Origin: Oscillospiraceae bacterium
GTDB taxonomy: Bacteria > Bacillota > Clostridia > Oscillospirales > Ruminococcaceae
Length of the DNA stretch: 5,242 nucleotides
NCBI GenBank assembly: GCA_031285645.1
Contig: JAITVU010000029.1
Coordinates: 1 to 5,242 of the forward strand
Direction: 5' to 3'
This document shows, one piece after another, positions 4,802 through 5,242 of the stretch. A model generated the notes under the pieces. The model had not been told where the DNA came from and did no database searches. It saw nothing but the letters and a program-made list of their open reading frames with translations. The translations under genes were made by a program, and so were the position numbers. Each line of letters begins with the position of its first letter. Within the stretch, counting starts at the first letter, position 1.

Positions 4802-5242
4802 GCGCGCCACCCCCTGCCCGCTTGCGCATATTTTTATCCTTGCGCGCGTCGTTGATGTTGACAATGATGAGCACGAGCAGGACAACGACGAAGATGATGG
4901 TGGACAGCGCGTTGATTTCGGGGCTGACCTTGCGCCGCGTCATTGAAAATATTGTAATGGGCAGGGTTTGAGATGTGGGACCGCTGACAAAGTAGCTGAT
5001 AATAAAATCGTCGAGCGACATGGTAATGGATGTGAGAAATCCGGCCATAATGCCGGGTAAGATATCGGGGATGACAACCTTTGTAAAGGCTTGCCACTCG
5101 TTACAGCCCAAATCCAGCGCGGCCTCATACACATTGGCGTCCATCTGCCGGAGCTTGGGCATGACATTGAGTATGACATAGGGGATATTGAATGTGATGT
5201 GCGCCAGGATCAACGTTATATAGCCAAAATCAAACGCAATAT
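4794..5242 (-). CDS. potC: Spermidine/putrescine ABC transporter permease PotC, C-terminal part
   Basis: The frame is open to the right edge, so the true start lies outside; 148 complete codons and a TAA stop are present, somewhat over half of the usual roughly 260 residues. It is a membrane subunit of the polyamine importer (type I ABC permease). The cytoplasmic EAA loop that docks on the ATPase is clear: YEAALDLGCNEWQAF, then the conserved glycine and IPDILPGI. Hydrophobic helices lie before the loop (ITLILAHITFNIPYVIL), after it (GIMAGFLTSITMS with SLDDFIISYFVSGP, a PotC hallmark) and at the end (LSTIIFVVVLLVLIIVNI), with a basic cytoplasmic tail. The VSPEINAL segment also matches PotC. 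The TTG at 5213 is an internal leucine codon, not a start. The 3' end overlaps potD by 8 bases. By the usual order potA and potB should lie beyond the window. Confidence 0.95.
   Translation of the reverse strand, partial: IAFDFGYITLILAHITFNIPYVILNVMPKLRQMDANVYEAALDLGCNEWQAFTKVVIPDILPGIMAGFLTSITMSLDDFIISYFVSGPTSQTLPITIFSMTRRKVSPEINALSTIIFVVVLLVLIIVNINDARKDKNMRKRAGGGARV
4808..4815 (-). promoter_or_regulatory. Ribosome binding site for potD within the end of potC
   Basis: AGGGGGTG on the - strand differs from the ideal AGGAGGTG at one base and stands 6 bases before the GTG at 4801. It lies wholly inside the last codons of potC. It favours GTG 4801 over the GTG at 4810, which overlaps it. Confidence 0.6.

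Noticed and set aside
4802..4885. Upstream extension of potD to an alternative start at 4885
   Set aside because: It would add 28 residues of low-complexity Ser/Thr/Arg sequence before the signal peptide and lie entirely over potC coding sequence. GTG 4801 has a suitable ribosome site.

Overview
The window reads as a mid-GC member of the Bacillota, most likely a Clostridia-type gut or anaerobe lineage. This is inferred from strong GGAGG-type Shine-Dalgarno sites, a Gram-positive style polyamine transporter arrangement, and a long-form DUF1537 sugar-acid kinase. No RNA gene, CRISPR array or transposase was found. The species cannot be named from this sequence.

Layout. Bases 1-1824 (+ strand) hold the end of a sugar-acid catabolic operon. 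It comprises the C-terminal 93 residues of a beta-hydroxyacid dehydrogenase (GarR/LtnD/3-hydroxyisobutyrate dehydrogenase family) and a complete four-carbon acid sugar kinase (DUF1537, OtnK/DtnK-like). In the established C4 sugar-acid pathway, a dehydrogenase of this family oxidises a tetronate and the kinase phosphorylates the oxo-tetronate, feeding it towards DHAP. The operon ends at a perfect 32-bp palindrome that acts as the likely terminator.

Bases 1825-2056 form a gene-free convergent junction. It holds that palindrome and a second, unrelated 103-bp element with long imperfect inverted arms (1945-2047). The second element resembles a non-autonomous mobile element (MITE-like) and also carries a + strand terminator hairpin.

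Bases 2057-3332 (- strand) carry two single genes. One is a 189-residue exported protein of unknown function with a duplicated IPDAER motif; its promoter region has a perfect TTTACA-N3-TGTAAA dyad near -42. The other is a GNAT N-acetyltransferase.

Bases 3566-5242 (- strand) hold the end of a polyamine ABC transporter operon: the C-terminal part of the permease PotC, overlapping a complete substrate-binding protein PotD. PotD has an ordinary signal peptide with no lipobox and instead ends in a C-terminal transmembrane anchor. A 10-bp GC-rich hairpin follows as terminator. The genes potA and potB would be expected beyond the right edge.

I see no clearly new multi-gene system. The items most worth a second look are the MITE-like element, the tail-anchored PotD, and the orphan exported protein with its candidate operator.
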